Shown here: in pieces, positions 29,746 through 37,945 of the stretch
Position numbering within the stretch: the first letter of the stretch is position 1
Layout: each line of letters starts with the position of its first letter
Source of the DNA: Propionibacteriaceae bacterium
Lineage (GTDB): Bacteria; Actinomycetota; Actinomycetes; Propionibacteriales; Propionibacteriaceae
Direction: 5' to 3'
Length of the DNA: 39,290 nt
Assembly: GCA_021323255.1 (NCBI GenBank)
Contig: JAJTCL010000008.1
Span: forward strand, 1-39,290
The notes under the pieces: model-generated
The model's input: the letters and a program-made list of their open reading frames with translations, nothing else
Database searches by the model: none
What the model was told of the DNA's origin: nothing
Position numbers and translations under genes: made by a program

Positions 29746-30177
29746 TCACGCGCGCCGCGCGGCCCCCACATTTCCCCGCACCCAGGTAACAATCTCGCTC
29801 ATCGTCGCCCCGGGCGTAAAAACTTCGGCAACGCCCATCTCCGCCAGGGACTGCCGATCGGCGTCCGGGATGATCCCCCCGCCGAAGACCACAATGTCGT
29901 CCGCGCCGGCCGCCTTCAGCAGATCCACCACTTTGGCGAACAGCGTCATATGCGCACCGGAGAGGACCGAGAGCCCAATGGCGTCGGCATCCTCGGCAAT
30001 CGCCGTCGCGACGATCTGCTCCGGCGTTTGGTGCAGCCCGGTGTAGATGACCTCCATGCCGGCGTCACGCAGCGCGCGTGCCACCACCTTGGCGCCGCGA
30101 TCGTGACCGTCCAGCCCCGGTTTAGCTACCACGATCCGCAGTGGAGCCGAGGACGGAGACCCGACATCAGATTCCAC
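29746..30177 (-). CDS. cobalamin-binding small subunit of acyl-CoA (methylmalonyl-CoA) mutase
   Basis: Binds adenosylcobalamin base-off and is the partner of the catalytic subunit encoded at 4475-6112. The 143-residue protein is just the B12 domain: DxHxxG as D23-G-H25-D-R-G28 in [18 protein letters not shown], where the His replaces the dimethylbenzimidazole ligand of cobalt, then the SxL motif in [14 protein letters not shown] and the GG turn in [13 protein letters not shown]. The start is a GTG (30175-30177), 32 bp from the divergent lipase. Placement beside sucCD matches what I recall for the isobutyryl-CoA mutase small subunit in Streptomyces. The catalytic subunit's residues point to methylmalonyl-CoA. 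It could also serve another mutase encoded elsewhere. Confidence 0.9.
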   Translation of the reverse strand: MESDVGSPSSAPLRIVVAKPGLDGHDRGAKVVARALRDAGMEVIYTGLHQTPEQIVATAIAEDADAIGLSVLSGAHMTLFAKVVDLLKAAGADDIVVFGGGIIPDADRQSLAEMGVAEVFTPGATMSEIVTWVRGNVGAARRA

Positions 30178-30186
30178 GACGCCAAA

Positions 30187-30200
30187 CTACTACCGAGTAA
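30187..30200. promoter_or_regulatory. candidate palindromic operator between B12-subunit and lipase genes
   Basis: CTACTACCGAGTAA contains the exact inverted repeat TACT-ACCG-AGTA; the next outer pair is C/A, a mismatch, so it approximates TTACTnnnnAGTAA. It fills much of the 32-bp divergent spacer. TetR-type lipid-metabolism regulators in actinobacteria often use TTAC/GTAA palindromes, so joint control of both genes is plausible but unproven. Confidence 0.35.
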
Positions 30201-30209
30201 TATTTCGCC

Positions 30210-31079
30210 GTGCGGCAGAGTGCCATTGGAGGCATTTCATTCGCAAGGCTTTCGCGGCTCGCGACACGGGAGCTCCCGCACCTGGTGTCCGGACTTGCCC
30301 TCGAGGCCGCCTGGGCCGCCACACACGTCATGTTGTATCCGCTCGGCTTGCTGTCCGCGCCGAGTGGTGCCACCGGCGGGCATCGCCGTTACGATCTCAG
30401 CGGCCTCAGTCCCGAACAACGCGGACTCCTCCATCACAACGTGGACGCAGCGGCGACGCCCATCTTGCTGGTACACGGGTTTTTCGACAATCACGCGATC
30501 TTCACCGTTATGGAACGCGCACTCCGCCGCCGCGGCTTCCAGACGCTGACCAGTTATGACTATGGCCTGCTCACACACGACATCCCGCGGGCGGCCACAC
30601 GGCTGGGCGAGACGATCGAGTACTTGGCGACGAACAGCGGGTACGAACGCATCCACGTCATCGGCCATAGTCTCGGGGGCCTGATCACCCGCTATTACGT
30701 ACAACGCCTCGGCGGTGACAGCCGGGTCCACACGCTGGTGACGCTAGGTACGCCGCATCAGGGCACCCAACTAGCAAAAGCCGCGCCCCTGCTACCGCTG
30801 GTGCGCCAGCTGGCTCCTAGCTCGGCGGTGATTCAGGAACTGGCGGAGCCGGCACCGGGATGTCGGACCCGGTTCCTGGTATTTCACAGCGACATCGACC
30901 CACTGATCGTGCCCAGCAGCAACGCCCGGCTAGAGCATCCTGACCTGACTGTGCACAACATCGCTGTCCGTGGCGTCGGCCATCTCTCGATGCCTCACAA
31001 CGGAGGCATCGCCTTCACCATTGCTCGAGCGTTACGACAGCTTGATCACGACGGAGCAGCAACCACGCTTAACGCTTAG
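30210..31079 (+). CDS. alpha/beta-hydrolase lipase (triacylglycerol lipase/esterase type)
   Basis: Predicted lipase or esterase. The 289-residue product has an N-terminal hydrophobic stretch (HLVSGLALEAAWAATHVMLY) that may anchor or pass the membrane, the oxyanion HG in PILLVHGFFDN, the nucleophile elbow GHSLGG (RIHVIGHSLGGLITRYYVQR), LGTPHQGTQLAKAAP, the acid in FHSDIDPLIVP and the His in VRGVGHLSMP, a complete Ser-Asp-His triad. The start is a GTG at 30210 with a weak ribosome site. It diverges from the B12-subunit gene. The physiological substrate is unknown. Confidence 0.85.
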   Translation: MRQSAIGGISFARLSRLATRELPHLVSGLALEAAWAATHVMLYPLGLLSAPSGATGGHRRYDLSGLSPEQRGLLHHNVDAAATPILLVHGFFDNHAIFTVMERALRRRGFQTLTSYDYGLLTHDIPRAATRLGETIEYLATNSGYERIHVIGHSLGGLITRYYVQRLGGDSRVHTLVTLGTPHQGTQLAKAAPLLPLVRQLAPSSAVIQELAEPAPGCRTRFLVFHSDIDPLIVPSSNARLEHPDLTVHNIAVRGVGHLSMPHNGGIAFTIARALRQLDHDGAATTLNA

Positions 31080-31113
31080 GTCCGACAAAATCCGAGCAGA
31101 AGGGTTGAGGTTC

Positions 31114-31135
31114 CGTAACCTGTTTGTTATCTTTC
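31114..31135 (+). promoter_or_regulatory. direct-repeat candidate operator upstream of M23 gene 1
   Basis: CGTAAC, five bases, TGTTAT, then CTTTC: two six-base half-sites 11 bp apart. The same arrangement (CGTTAT, five bases, CGTTAT, TGTTTC) lies at a similar distance before the second M23 gene. Direct repeats with 11-bp phasing are the usual pattern for OmpR-type response regulators; MtrA controls cell-wall hydrolase genes in actinobacteria, so it is a reasonable guess. Confidence 0.4.
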
Positions 31136-31206
31136 TCCAGTTGTCTGGCCTACTTCGGGGGTCCAGTCAAAGACGGAACTAGATCAGACAAACAGTTGGC
31201 GCACAC

Positions 31207-31254
31207 ATCCAGCAGGGTTCCCTCCGCTGGATGCCGACTCGGGCCGTGGCCCGA
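31207..31254 (+). promoter_or_regulatory. two adjacent hairpins in the leader of M23 gene 1
   Basis: Hairpin A: ATCCAGC (31207-31213) pairs with GCTGGAT (31226-31232), and inside it AGGG/CCCT pair around TT. Hairpin B: TCGGGCC (31239-31245) pairs with GGCCCGA (31248-31254), loop GT. Hairpin B ends a few bases before the AGGTG that could serve as ribosome site, so it could limit translation start. Confidence 0.45.
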
Positions 31255-31270
31255 TCAGGTGCCAGCACCA

Positions 31271-32362
31271 GTGAGGATGAGGGAGCTGTCCGGGGAACAG
31301 CAGACCGAACGCGAGTGGGATCCAGACGTCAGTGCTGGAGACGCGCCCCAGGCCAGGGCGGCCTGGCTGAGAGACATATTCGCCGCCTTGTGCATCTCTG
31401 GCCTGGGCCTCGTGGTTGCAGCGTCCGTAGGCCTAACGACCAAAGCGGAGACTACCGAAAATGGGTTGACCGCTCTGCCCGAGACTTCCTCGGCGGTCGT
31501 AGTGGCTGCCGACAAGAAGCAGTCGACCACCGAGACTGGTGCGCTGGCTGTGTTCGCACCGCCGGAGACATCGGTGACTGATCGCCCGGCCAGGACTGCC
31601 GACCTCCAAGTCGCGATGGTGAAAGAGCAGGCTGCCCAGCGAGATGAGCTGCTGGCCAAGACAGCCGAGGAAGTCAGTCGAGCTGGGAGAGCGGCCAGCG
31701 GTGAGGCGCGGCAGAAGGACCTTACCGATGCGGACCGGGCGATTCGCGAAGCCGGAGCCCGAATCGCGGCTGAGAACCTGCGTCGGGCAACCGCTGCTCG
31801 AGTGGCTGCGGCGAACCGGCGGCAGGCCGCAGAGAGCGCGTCGGAGGATCATGAAGCGGCTTCCGGGTCAGACCGCGGAAACACCGATAGCAGTTCTGGT
31901 GGCGGGTCTACCGGCGGTGGTGGGTCGGGCAGCGGTGGAGGTTCCGGCGGTGTGGCGCCGGTGCTGGGTGCCGTGATTGGTTCCCACTTTGGCGAATACG
32001 GGAGTTGGTCGCGCTATCACACCGGGATTGATTTTCGTGCCGCGCATGGCACACCGATTCGCGCCGTGAGGTCTGGGGTGGTGCTCTACGCCGGCAACTC
32101 CGGTAACTGGGCGGGCAACCATGTCGCGATCAAGCACGGGGATGGCATGACCACCATGTCCTCGCACATGTCCTCCATGGCGGTCAGGGCTGGCCAGCAT
32201 GTGCAGGCGGGGGAGGTCATCGGTCGCGTCGGCCAGACCGGACGGGCCTTCGGCGCTCACCTGCACTTCGAGCTTTACCCCGCGGGTGTCAAGTACGGGG
32301 ACGTCTACCGGGCCATCAATCCGCAACCATGGCTCCGGGCCAGTGGAGTCACAACCCACTGA
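31271..32362 (+). CDS. M23 (LytM-type) metallopeptidase, membrane-anchored, paralogue 1
   Basis: Predicted cell-wall peptidase cutting peptidoglycan cross-bridges outside the membrane. With the GTG at 31271 it has 363 residues: short cytoplasmic part, one helix (about 37-55, AALCISGLGLVVAASVGL), an Ala/Glu/Arg-rich, probably coiled-coil segment (about 110-205), a Gly/Ser linker (SSGGGSTGGGGSGSGGGSGG), and the M23 domain. Zinc ligands are H250 and D254 in RYHTGIDF and H332 in GAHLHFE, with H330 as catalytic partner. GTG 31259 and ATG 31277 are alternative starts; upstream residues of the open frame are not coding-like. About 190 bp of leader carries hairpins and a candidate operator. The next gene is a close paralogue. 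Confidence 0.87.
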   Translation: MRMRELSGEQQTEREWDPDVSAGDAPQARAAWLRDIFAALCISGLGLVVAASVGLTTKAETTENGLTALPETSSAVVVAADKKQSTTETGALAVFAPPETSVTDRPARTADLQVAMVKEQAAQRDELLAKTAEEVSRAGRAASGEARQKDLTDADRAIREAGARIAAENLRRATAARVAAANRRQAAESASEDHEAASGSDRGNTDSSSGGGSTGGGGSGSGGGSGGVAPVLGAVIGSHFGEYGSWSRYHTGIDFRAAHGTPIRAVRSGVVLYAGNSGNWAGNHVAIKHGDGMTTMSSHMSSMAVRAGQHVQAGEVIGRVGQTGRAFGAHLHFELYPAGVKYGDVYRAINPQPWLRASGVTTH

Positions 32363-32497
32363 TCTCTTCGGAGCAACCAGCGGACCGCAGCGAGCTCTAA
32401 ATATCGTGCAACGGGCGATGAGCTCGGAATCAACTCCCGAGATTTTCATCACATTGCGAAAAACACGCGCCAAACTTGCCGAGATCAGCTTGCGTCG

Positions 32498-32520
32498 CGT
32501 TATGCATCCGTTATTGTTTC
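32498..32520 (+). promoter_or_regulatory. direct-repeat candidate operator upstream of M23 gene 2
   Basis: CGTTAT (32498-32503), five bases, CGTTAT (32509-32514), then TGTTTC: a perfect six-base repeat with 11-bp phasing, matching the site before M23 gene 1. It lies about 115 bp before the GTG start. The 272-bp spacer 32363-32634 otherwise shows no clear structure; I looked for a ydaO-type riboswitch and did not find its conserved core. Confidence 0.45.
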
Positions 32521-32634
32521 GGGCAGCGTCCACCGTTTGAAGTCAAAACGCGGGCCTCCAAGCAGACCATCAAAGACTTGTGCTGCGGCAGAGGCAGGAC
32601 TCGGGGAACCTGTCGTCGTGCGAGGAGATTTGGA

Positions 32635-33522
32635 GTGCCCAACTCGTCGTCGGAGCGCACTTTTGCGCGTCGCGCGTTGATCGAGGACATCAGAGAAGAC
32701 CGGAGAAGCTGGCTACGCCACGGGGTGGCAGCGCTCGCGGTGTCGTTTCTGGGACTTGGCGTCGCGGGATCAGTGGCCCTAACGGGTGCGGCACAAAACA
32801 CCACATTGACGGCAACGGTAGCGACGAACGATCTTGTCAAAAAGACCAGCCGCGCGGCCGAGCGGCCCAGCCTCGACCCGGCGAGGATCAAAAGCATCGC
32901 TGACCAGCGGGACGAGGAGCTCAGCAAGATCGGTGCCGAGGTACTTGAGGCCTCCATGGACAGCTCGGAGAAGGCCCGCGCCAAGGCTCTCCAGGAGCTC
33001 TCCGACTCGACGCGGCGTCAAGCCATACTGCTCAAACGCGGGCAGGCCAAGCGCAGCGATTCGCCGCCACCTGATACGAACACGGGCTCTGGTGGCGGCA
33101 GGGGCTGCCTGCCTATTCGGAGTGGCTACAGCATTGCTGCCGGCTTCGGCCAGGTCGGTCCATGGTCGCGTTACCACACCGGCTTGGACTTCTCCTCTCC
33201 CGTCGGTACCCGGTTGTACGCTCCTGCCGCTGGGGTCGTGACCAATGCCGGGATTGGACGAGCCAGCGGCTGGGCCGGTAACTATGTCGCAATTAAGCAC
33301 GCGAATGGCACCCACACGCTGCTGGCGCATATGTCCAACGTCTCGGTCCGCCTGGGCCAGAGTGTGTCGGCCTGCCAGAACGTGGGAGCGGTTGGCATGA
33401 CAGGAAGGACCTTCGGGGCCCACGTTCACTTCGAGGTTTACCCCCCTGGTGTGCAACCCGGTGACATCTACCGTGCGATCAACCCAGTGCCATGGCTCAG
33501 GGCCCGCGGAGTCAACCCCTAG
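32635..33522 (+). CDS. M23 (LytM-type) metallopeptidase, membrane-anchored, paralogue 2
   Basis: Same plan as the preceding gene in 295 residues: cytoplasmic N-terminus (VPNSSSERTFARRALIEDIR), one helix (GVAALAVSFLGLGVAGSVAL), a charged helical region with repeated Glu/Ala/Lys, a much shorter linker, and the M23 domain with RYHTGLDFSSPVGT, LLAHMSNVSVRLGQ and GAHVHFEVYPPGVQ giving the H-x3-D and HxH zinc site. The two domains share the ending DIYRAINPxPWLRA-GV, so they are a tandem duplication that has lost or gained the Gly-rich linker. The GTG at 32635 has AGGAG nine bases upstream, a clear start. It converges with pcrA across 17 bp. Confidence 0.9.
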   Translation: MPNSSSERTFARRALIEDIREDRRSWLRHGVAALAVSFLGLGVAGSVALTGAAQNTTLTATVATNDLVKKTSRAAERPSLDPARIKSIADQRDEELSKIGAEVLEASMDSSEKARAKALQELSDSTRRQAILLKRGQAKRSDSPPPDTNTGSGGGRGCLPIRSGYSIAAGFGQVGPWSRYHTGLDFSSPVGTRLYAPAAGVVTNAGIGRASGWAGNYVAIKHANGTHTLLAHMSNVSVRLGQSVSACQNVGAVGMTGRTFGAHVHFEVYPPGVQPGDIYRAINPVPWLRARGVNP

Positions 33523-33539
33523 GGGCGCATTCTCGAGAG

Positions 33540-35957
33540 CTAGAGCTTCTCCAGCGGTGCATACCGCAGCGACAGCCGCTTGAGACCTGAGGATCCAAAG
33601 TCCACATCAGCCATGGCTTTGTCGCCTTCACCGGATGTTGCGACAACGGTGCCCATGCCGAACGTGGTGTGCAGCACTTTGTCCCCGGCCACCAGCGAGG
33701 GGATCTCGCGGCTGGTCCGCCTTGCCCCGTAGCCGACCGCATTCCGCCACGTCTGGGTCGCTGTCGCGGAGGTGTTTTGCCAGCTCGTGACCGCAGCTTC
33801 GGTACGTCGCCAGTCGACAAGCTGGCTCGGCACCTCGTTGAGGAAGCGGCTGGGCGGATTGTGCTGCGGAGAGCCCCACGAAGACCGAGCGATAGCTCGT
33901 GAAATGTAGAGCTGCTTGCGGGCGCGGGTGATCCCGACGTAGGCGAGCCGCCGTTCCTCCGCCAGCTCGTTGCCGGTGCGTTCCGCTATCGCTCGCTGAT
34001 GAGGAAAAACTCCGTCTTCACAACCGGTGAGGAAGACCGTATCGAACTCCAGGCCCTTCGCTGTGTGCAGCGTCATCAAGGTGACGACGCCGACCTCTGC
34101 CTCATCCGGAGCGTGGGGGATCTGATCCGAGTCCGCGACGAGCGCGACTCGCTCCAGGAACGCGCCCAGCGACGCATCAGGCTCAGCCGCCCCCGCCGCC
34201 AGGTCGGCCTCCGGGTCGAGTGCGGCGGCGACGTCATCATCCGGCGGTGCTGCTGAGTCGCCGCCCGGAAGCCCGAAGTCGTCCAGCTCCTCTTCTGGAA
34301 CAGTCAGGGTTGCGACGCCGGTGACGAATTCCCGCGCCACCGTGATCAGTTCTTTCAGGTTCTCCAGTCGAGTCTCGTCCTGCGGATCAGTCGAGTTGTG
34401 CAGCTCTGCCAGATACCCCGATCGGTCCAGCACGCTGGTCAAGATGGCGTCTGCCGGCATCCCCTCGGCCACCATGGCTTCGTGGTCATCAAGGAATCTG
34501 GCAAAGGCCGTGAGCTGGTTCAGGGAGCGGGATGGCAAACCTGGTATCTCCTCGACCCGGCGAAGTGCGTCGCCGAAGCTGATACCCTCCCGAGCCGCCA
34601 GATCGGCCACGGCAGCTTCCGCCCGATCACCGAGACCCCGCTTGGGAACGTTCAGAATCCGGCGGAGGGAGACGTCATCGGCTCTGTTGGCGATGGCACG
34701 AAGGTAAGCGATGGCGTCCCGCACCTCGCGCCGCTCGTAGAACCGCACCCCACCAACCACTTTGTATGGCATACCGACCCGGATGAATGCTTCCTCGAAC
34801 GCACGCGACTGTGCGTTGGTGCGGTAGAACACCGCCGTATCGCCGTACCGGTGCCCCTCCTCGCTGAGCCGCTTGATCTCCGCGGCCACGAACTTCGCTT
34901 CGTCGTGCTCGGTGTCAGCGACGTAGCCGATGAGCTGCTCACCGTCGCCGGCAGTGGACCATAGGTTCTTCGGCTTCCTGTTCTCGTTACGCGTGATGAC
35001 AGCGTTGGCAGCATTCAAGATGGTCTGCGTGGAGCGGTAGTTCTGCTCGAGCAGGATCACTCTTGCTCCGGGAAAGTCCGACTCGAAGTCGTTGATGTTG
35101 CGAATGGTCGCACCACGGAAGGCATAGATCGACTGATCGGAGTCACCTACCACCATGAGCTCCGGCGACTCAATGCTCACCACATCTGGATCGGGTGAAG
35201 GATCGGGCGCACAGAGCTCCCTGATCAGGACGTACTGAGCATGGTCGGTGTCCTGGTACTCATCAACGAGCACGTGCCGGAAGCGGCGGCGATATTGCTC
35301 GCGAAGCTCTGGAAAGGCCTGGAACAGGTGCACCGTGGTCATGATCAGGTCGTCGAAGTCCAGCGCGTTAGCCCTGATCAGCCGCCGCTGATACTCCCGG
35401 TACGCCTCGGCGTAGCTCTCCTCCATGGGCGAGCGCGCTCGAGATGCCGCCGACTCATGATCGACGAGCTCGTTCTTGCAGCCCGACACCCAGTTCATGA
35501 TCGCGCGCACCGGGAAGCGCTTCGGATCAAGATCGAGATCCTGAGCCACTAGCTGCATCAGCCGCTTGGAGTCGGCATCGTCGTAGATCGAGAACGTTCG
35601 TGTGATGTTGAACCGGCTGATCTCGGCTCGCAGGATCCGGACGCAGGCAGAGTGGAACGTGGAAACCCACATCAGCTTGGCCCGATTGCCCACCAGGTCC
35701 ATCACCCGGCCGCGCATCTCGGCGGCTGCCTTGTTGGTGAAGGTGATGGCGAGAATCGAGGCCGGGTGTGCCCGGCGCTGCGTCACCAGATAGCAGATCC
35801 GACGGGTCAATACGCGCGTCTTGCCCGAACCGGCGCCCGCCACTACGAGGACGGGACCGCCCTCATGCAGCACCGCCTCCCGCTGTGGCGGGTTGAGTCC
35901 TTCCAGCAACTGCTCGACGGTCAGTCTTGCCGGTCTCGCCTGCGCCGTACTCGTCAT
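33540..35957 (-). CDS. pcrA: ATP-dependent DNA helicase of the UvrD/PcrA family
   Basis: Superfamily 1 3'-5' helicase for repair and replication restart. About 805 residues, with LNPPQREAVLHEGGPVLVVA, Walker A GAGSGKTRVLTRRI, ILAITFTNKAAAEMRGR (motif Ia), HVLVDEYQDTDHAQYVLIRE (motif II), VVGDSDQSIYAFRGA (motif III), LEQNYRSTQTILNAAN (motif IV), VTLMTLHTAKGLEFDTVFLT (motif V) and EERRLAYVGITRARKQLYIS (motif VI). All helicase motifs are present. The C-terminal Tudor-like end (SLVAGDKVLHTTFGMGTVVA) is typical of PcrA/UvrD1 of actinobacteria. I prefer the ATG at 35955-35957 over the one at 35978. It diverges from the phospholipase-D-like gene. Confidence 0.97.
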   Translation of the reverse strand: MTSTAQARPARLTVEQLLEGLNPPQREAVLHEGGPVLVVAGAGSGKTRVLTRRICYLVTQRRAHPASILAITFTNKAAAEMRGRVMDLVGNRAKLMWVSTFHSACVRILRAEISRFNITRTFSIYDDADSKRLMQLVAQDLDLDPKRFPVRAIMNWVSGCKNELVDHESAASRARSPMEESYAEAYREYQRRLIRANALDFDDLIMTTVHLFQAFPELREQYRRRFRHVLVDEYQDTDHAQYVLIRELCAPDPSPDPDVVSIESPELMVVGDSDQSIYAFRGATIRNINDFESDFPGARVILLEQNYRSTQTILNAANAVITRNENRKPKNLWSTAGDGEQLIGYVADTEHDEAKFVAAEIKRLSEEGHRYGDTAVFYRTNAQSRAFEEAFIRVGMPYKVVGGVRFYERREVRDAIAYLRAIANRADDVSLRRILNVPKRGLGDRAEAAVADLAAREGISFGDALRRVEEIPGLPSRSLNQLTAFARFLDDHEAMVAEGMPADAILTSVLDRSGYLAELHNSTDPQDETRLENLKELITVAREFVTGVATLTVPEEELDDFGLPGGDSAAPPDDDVAAALDPEADLAAGAAEPDASLGAFLERVALVADSDQIPHAPDEAEVGVVTLMTLHTAKGLEFDTVFLTGCEDGVFPHQRAIAERTGNELAEERRLAYVGITRARKQLYISRAIARSSWGSPQHNPPSRFLNEVPSQLVDWRRTEAAVTSWQNTSATATQTWRNAVGYGARRTSREIPSLVAGDKVLHTTFGMGTVVATSGEGDKAMADVDFGSSGLKRLSLRYAPLEKL

Positions 35958-36099
35958 GGCCGCTCGTCGCTGGGACAAGAGTTCGCATCGCCCCCGCAGA
36001 GTTTTCTCATAACCCAGCCCACCCTAGACGTCAGCAAAGACACCATGTTTGACCGCCTTGCGGCGCCTGTCCGCCTGGCGCCAGCGTAAATTGGTCGCT

Positions 36100-37332
36100 A
36101 TGCGGGTGCCTACGATCTCGCTCGGCACGCTGCTCAAGCGCGTCGTGCTGGCCGTGGCCGCAGTGCAGGGGGCTACTTTACTCGCCTTGGTGGTGGTCGA
36201 CTATCGGCGAAAGAAGCTCCGCAAGCCGGCGACCTTCCCGCGACTTCCGCCCGGCTCGGTCACGGTGGGCGGCTCCGAGGTCACCGTCTACACCTACGGC
36301 GAAGACCTCTATCGCGACATGCTGAACGCCATCGGTCAAGCCAAGTCGCGGATCTTCTTCGAGAGTTTCATCTGGAAGAGCGACGCCGTCGGCCAGGCGT
36401 TCAAGGATGCGCTGATCGAAGCAGCCAATCGCGGCGTCAAGGTCTACGTCGTCTTCGACGAGTTCGCCAACCTGGTAGTGCCACGCTCCTTTTTTGTCTT
36501 CCCGAAGAACATCGCAGTACGGCGCCACCCACTGATCGCATCCGGTTTTCGTTTCCCGCGCAACACCGGCCGTGACCACCGCAAACTGCTAGTGGTCGAC
36601 GACCTCGTCGCGTTCATCGGCGGCTACAACATCGGGAGCCTGTACGCGACCGATTGGCGCGATACTCACGCGCGACTCACCGGCGACATCGTGTGGGACG
36701 TGCAGAACGCCTTCATTGACTTCTGGAATCTCTGGTCCGGGCGGCGCCGCGCCGCGTTGCCCGATTTCGGCAGCGCTACCTGGCAGCCGGACATTCGGAT
36801 CCACCGAAACATGCCGCGCAACATGGTTTATCCCATTCGCGGAATGTATCTGAGTGCCATCGACCGGGCGTCCCACCACATCTACCTGACACACGCGTAC
36901 TTCATCCCCGACCAGGACATCCTGCACGCCTTGGTGCGAGCTGCACGTAGGGGCGTGGACGTACGAATCATCATTCCCGCCGAGTCCAACCACATCGTGG
37001 CTGACTGGCTCTCCCGCGGCTTCTACAGCCAGCTGCTCCGCAACGGCGTACGGCTGTTTTTGTATCAAGGCGCCATGGTGCACGCGAAGACCGCCACTAT
37101 CGACAGTCAGTGGTCGACGATCGGCACCGCAAACATCGACCGGATTAGCCTGATGGGCAACTACGAGATCAACATGGAGGTCTTCAATCCCGCGGTAGCG
37201 CGGCAGATGGAGGAGATCTTCTCGATCGACTCCTCCAACACCATCGAGCTGACCTTGGCCGACTGGCAGCGGCGGCATGCCATGGTGAAGTTCTCCGAGA
37301 CCGTGCTGACCCCGCTGCGCCCCCTCCTTTGA
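36100..37332 (+). CDS. phospholipase D family protein, cardiolipin synthase-like
   Basis: Membrane-associated phosphatidyl-transfer enzyme of the PLD superfamily, probably making cardiolipin from phosphatidylglycerol. The 410-residue product starts MRVPTISLGTLLKRVVLAVA with one N-terminal helix, then two HKD motifs: DHRKLLVVDDLVAFIGGYNI (H-x-K-x4-D) and VHAKTATIDSQWSTIGTANI. The two-helix N-terminus of ClsA is missing, so it is closer to ClsB-type enzymes. Starts at the ATG 36100; the frame upstream to 36049 is not needed. The 142 bp to pcrA contain GGCGCC repeated around nine bases (36063-36083). Confidence 0.87.
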   Translation: MRVPTISLGTLLKRVVLAVAAVQGATLLALVVVDYRRKKLRKPATFPRLPPGSVTVGGSEVTVYTYGEDLYRDMLNAIGQAKSRIFFESFIWKSDAVGQAFKDALIEAANRGVKVYVVFDEFANLVVPRSFFVFPKNIAVRRHPLIASGFRFPRNTGRDHRKLLVVDDLVAFIGGYNIGSLYATDWRDTHARLTGDIVWDVQNAFIDFWNLWSGRRRAALPDFGSATWQPDIRIHRNMPRNMVYPIRGMYLSAIDRASHHIYLTHAYFIPDQDILHALVRAARRGVDVRIIIPAESNHIVADWLSRGFYSQLLRNGVRLFLYQGAMVHAKTATIDSQWSTIGTANIDRISLMGNYEINMEVFNPAVARQMEEIFSIDSSNTIELTLADWQRRHAMVKFSETVLTPLRPLL

Positions 37333-37341
37333 GCCCGAAGT

Positions 37342-37368
37342 AGGCGCACCGAGGGATGGTCGGCGCCT
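37342..37368 (+). terminator. hairpin after the phospholipase-D-like gene
   Basis: AGGCG..CCGA pairs with TCGG..CGCCT around GGGATGG, with a two-base bulge on the left arm, a few bases after the stop codon. The rest of the spacer to 37462 shows nothing further. The downstream DUF1801 gene converges on it. Confidence 0.5.
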
Positions 37369-37462
37369 TATGCCCCCAATAACTGACACGCGTTCTCACG
37401 ACACGCGGTGCAGATGCCAGCTGAGTGTGACTGGCGTCAGCTTCTAAGAGATCTCGAATCCA

Positions 37463-37903
37463 TCATTCGCGGATCGGCGGCACACCAGTCAAAGTCGCGG
37501 CCTTGATCAGGGTGCGCAAGGCGGGGTCGTGGACCTGCTCAAGTGAGGTGATCCGCAGGCTACGCATGGTGAGAGAGCCCCCGACCTGCCTGCCACCAGC
37601 CTCAGGCAGCAGCCCGCGCGGATCAGGCAGCTCGCCGCCGTGATAGAAGCCCAGGGTGACATGCCGCTGGAACGGCATCAAATACGCGAACTGCTCGGTG
37701 AACTTCTTCGGCCCTGTTCCCCAGCCGACCGAGCCCTGCCGTGGCCACACGACTTCGACCGTTTGCGGCAGCACATCGTAGATCAAGTCGCGAACCGCTC
37801 GTGCGAGCTCCTGGATGGCATCGGATGACTCCGCGATGATCTCGGCAAAGGCAGCGTCGTCCTCTCGGCCCCGATCATTGACGCGTCCTGCCGGCTCAGC
37901 CAT
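37463..37903 (-). CDS. DUF1801-type protein 1
   Basis: Small cytoplasmic protein of unknown function in the DUF1801/YdhG-like fold. In 146 residues, the central AVRDLIYDVLPQTVEVVWPR, FAYLMPFQRHVTLGFYHG and the terminal LRTLIKAATLTGVPP match the family plan of a helix, a strand sheet and final helices. The ATG at 37901-37903 (MAEPAGRVND) has GGGAG five bases upstream. It follows another DUF1801 gene by about 40 bp in the same direction, so the two are likely one transcript. Confidence 0.75.
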   Translation of the reverse strand: MAEPAGRVNDRGREDDAAFAEIIAESSDAIQELARAVRDLIYDVLPQTVEVVWPRQGSVGWGTGPKKFTEQFAYLMPFQRHVTLGFYHGGELPDPRGLLPEAGGRQVGGSLTMRSLRITSLEQVHDPALRTLIKAATLTGVPPIRE

Positions 37904-37945
37904 ATGGTCTCCCTGGTCGGTTCGGGTGAGCATCGCCTAGCGCAA

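Noticed and set aside
29608-30549. A 313-codon plus-strand open frame across the B12-subunit gene
   Set aside because: It overlaps, in antisense and another frame, the B12-binding gene and the lipase start, both with clear motifs; it is a high-GC shadow frame.
32363-32634. Possible c-di-AMP (ydaO-type) riboswitch before the second M23 gene, because of CTCGGGGAACC and the link of such riboswitches to cell-wall hydrolases
   Set aside because: The rest of the conserved core (for example the GAATCCGACAGC region) is missing and the remaining length is too short; only the direct repeat is supportable.
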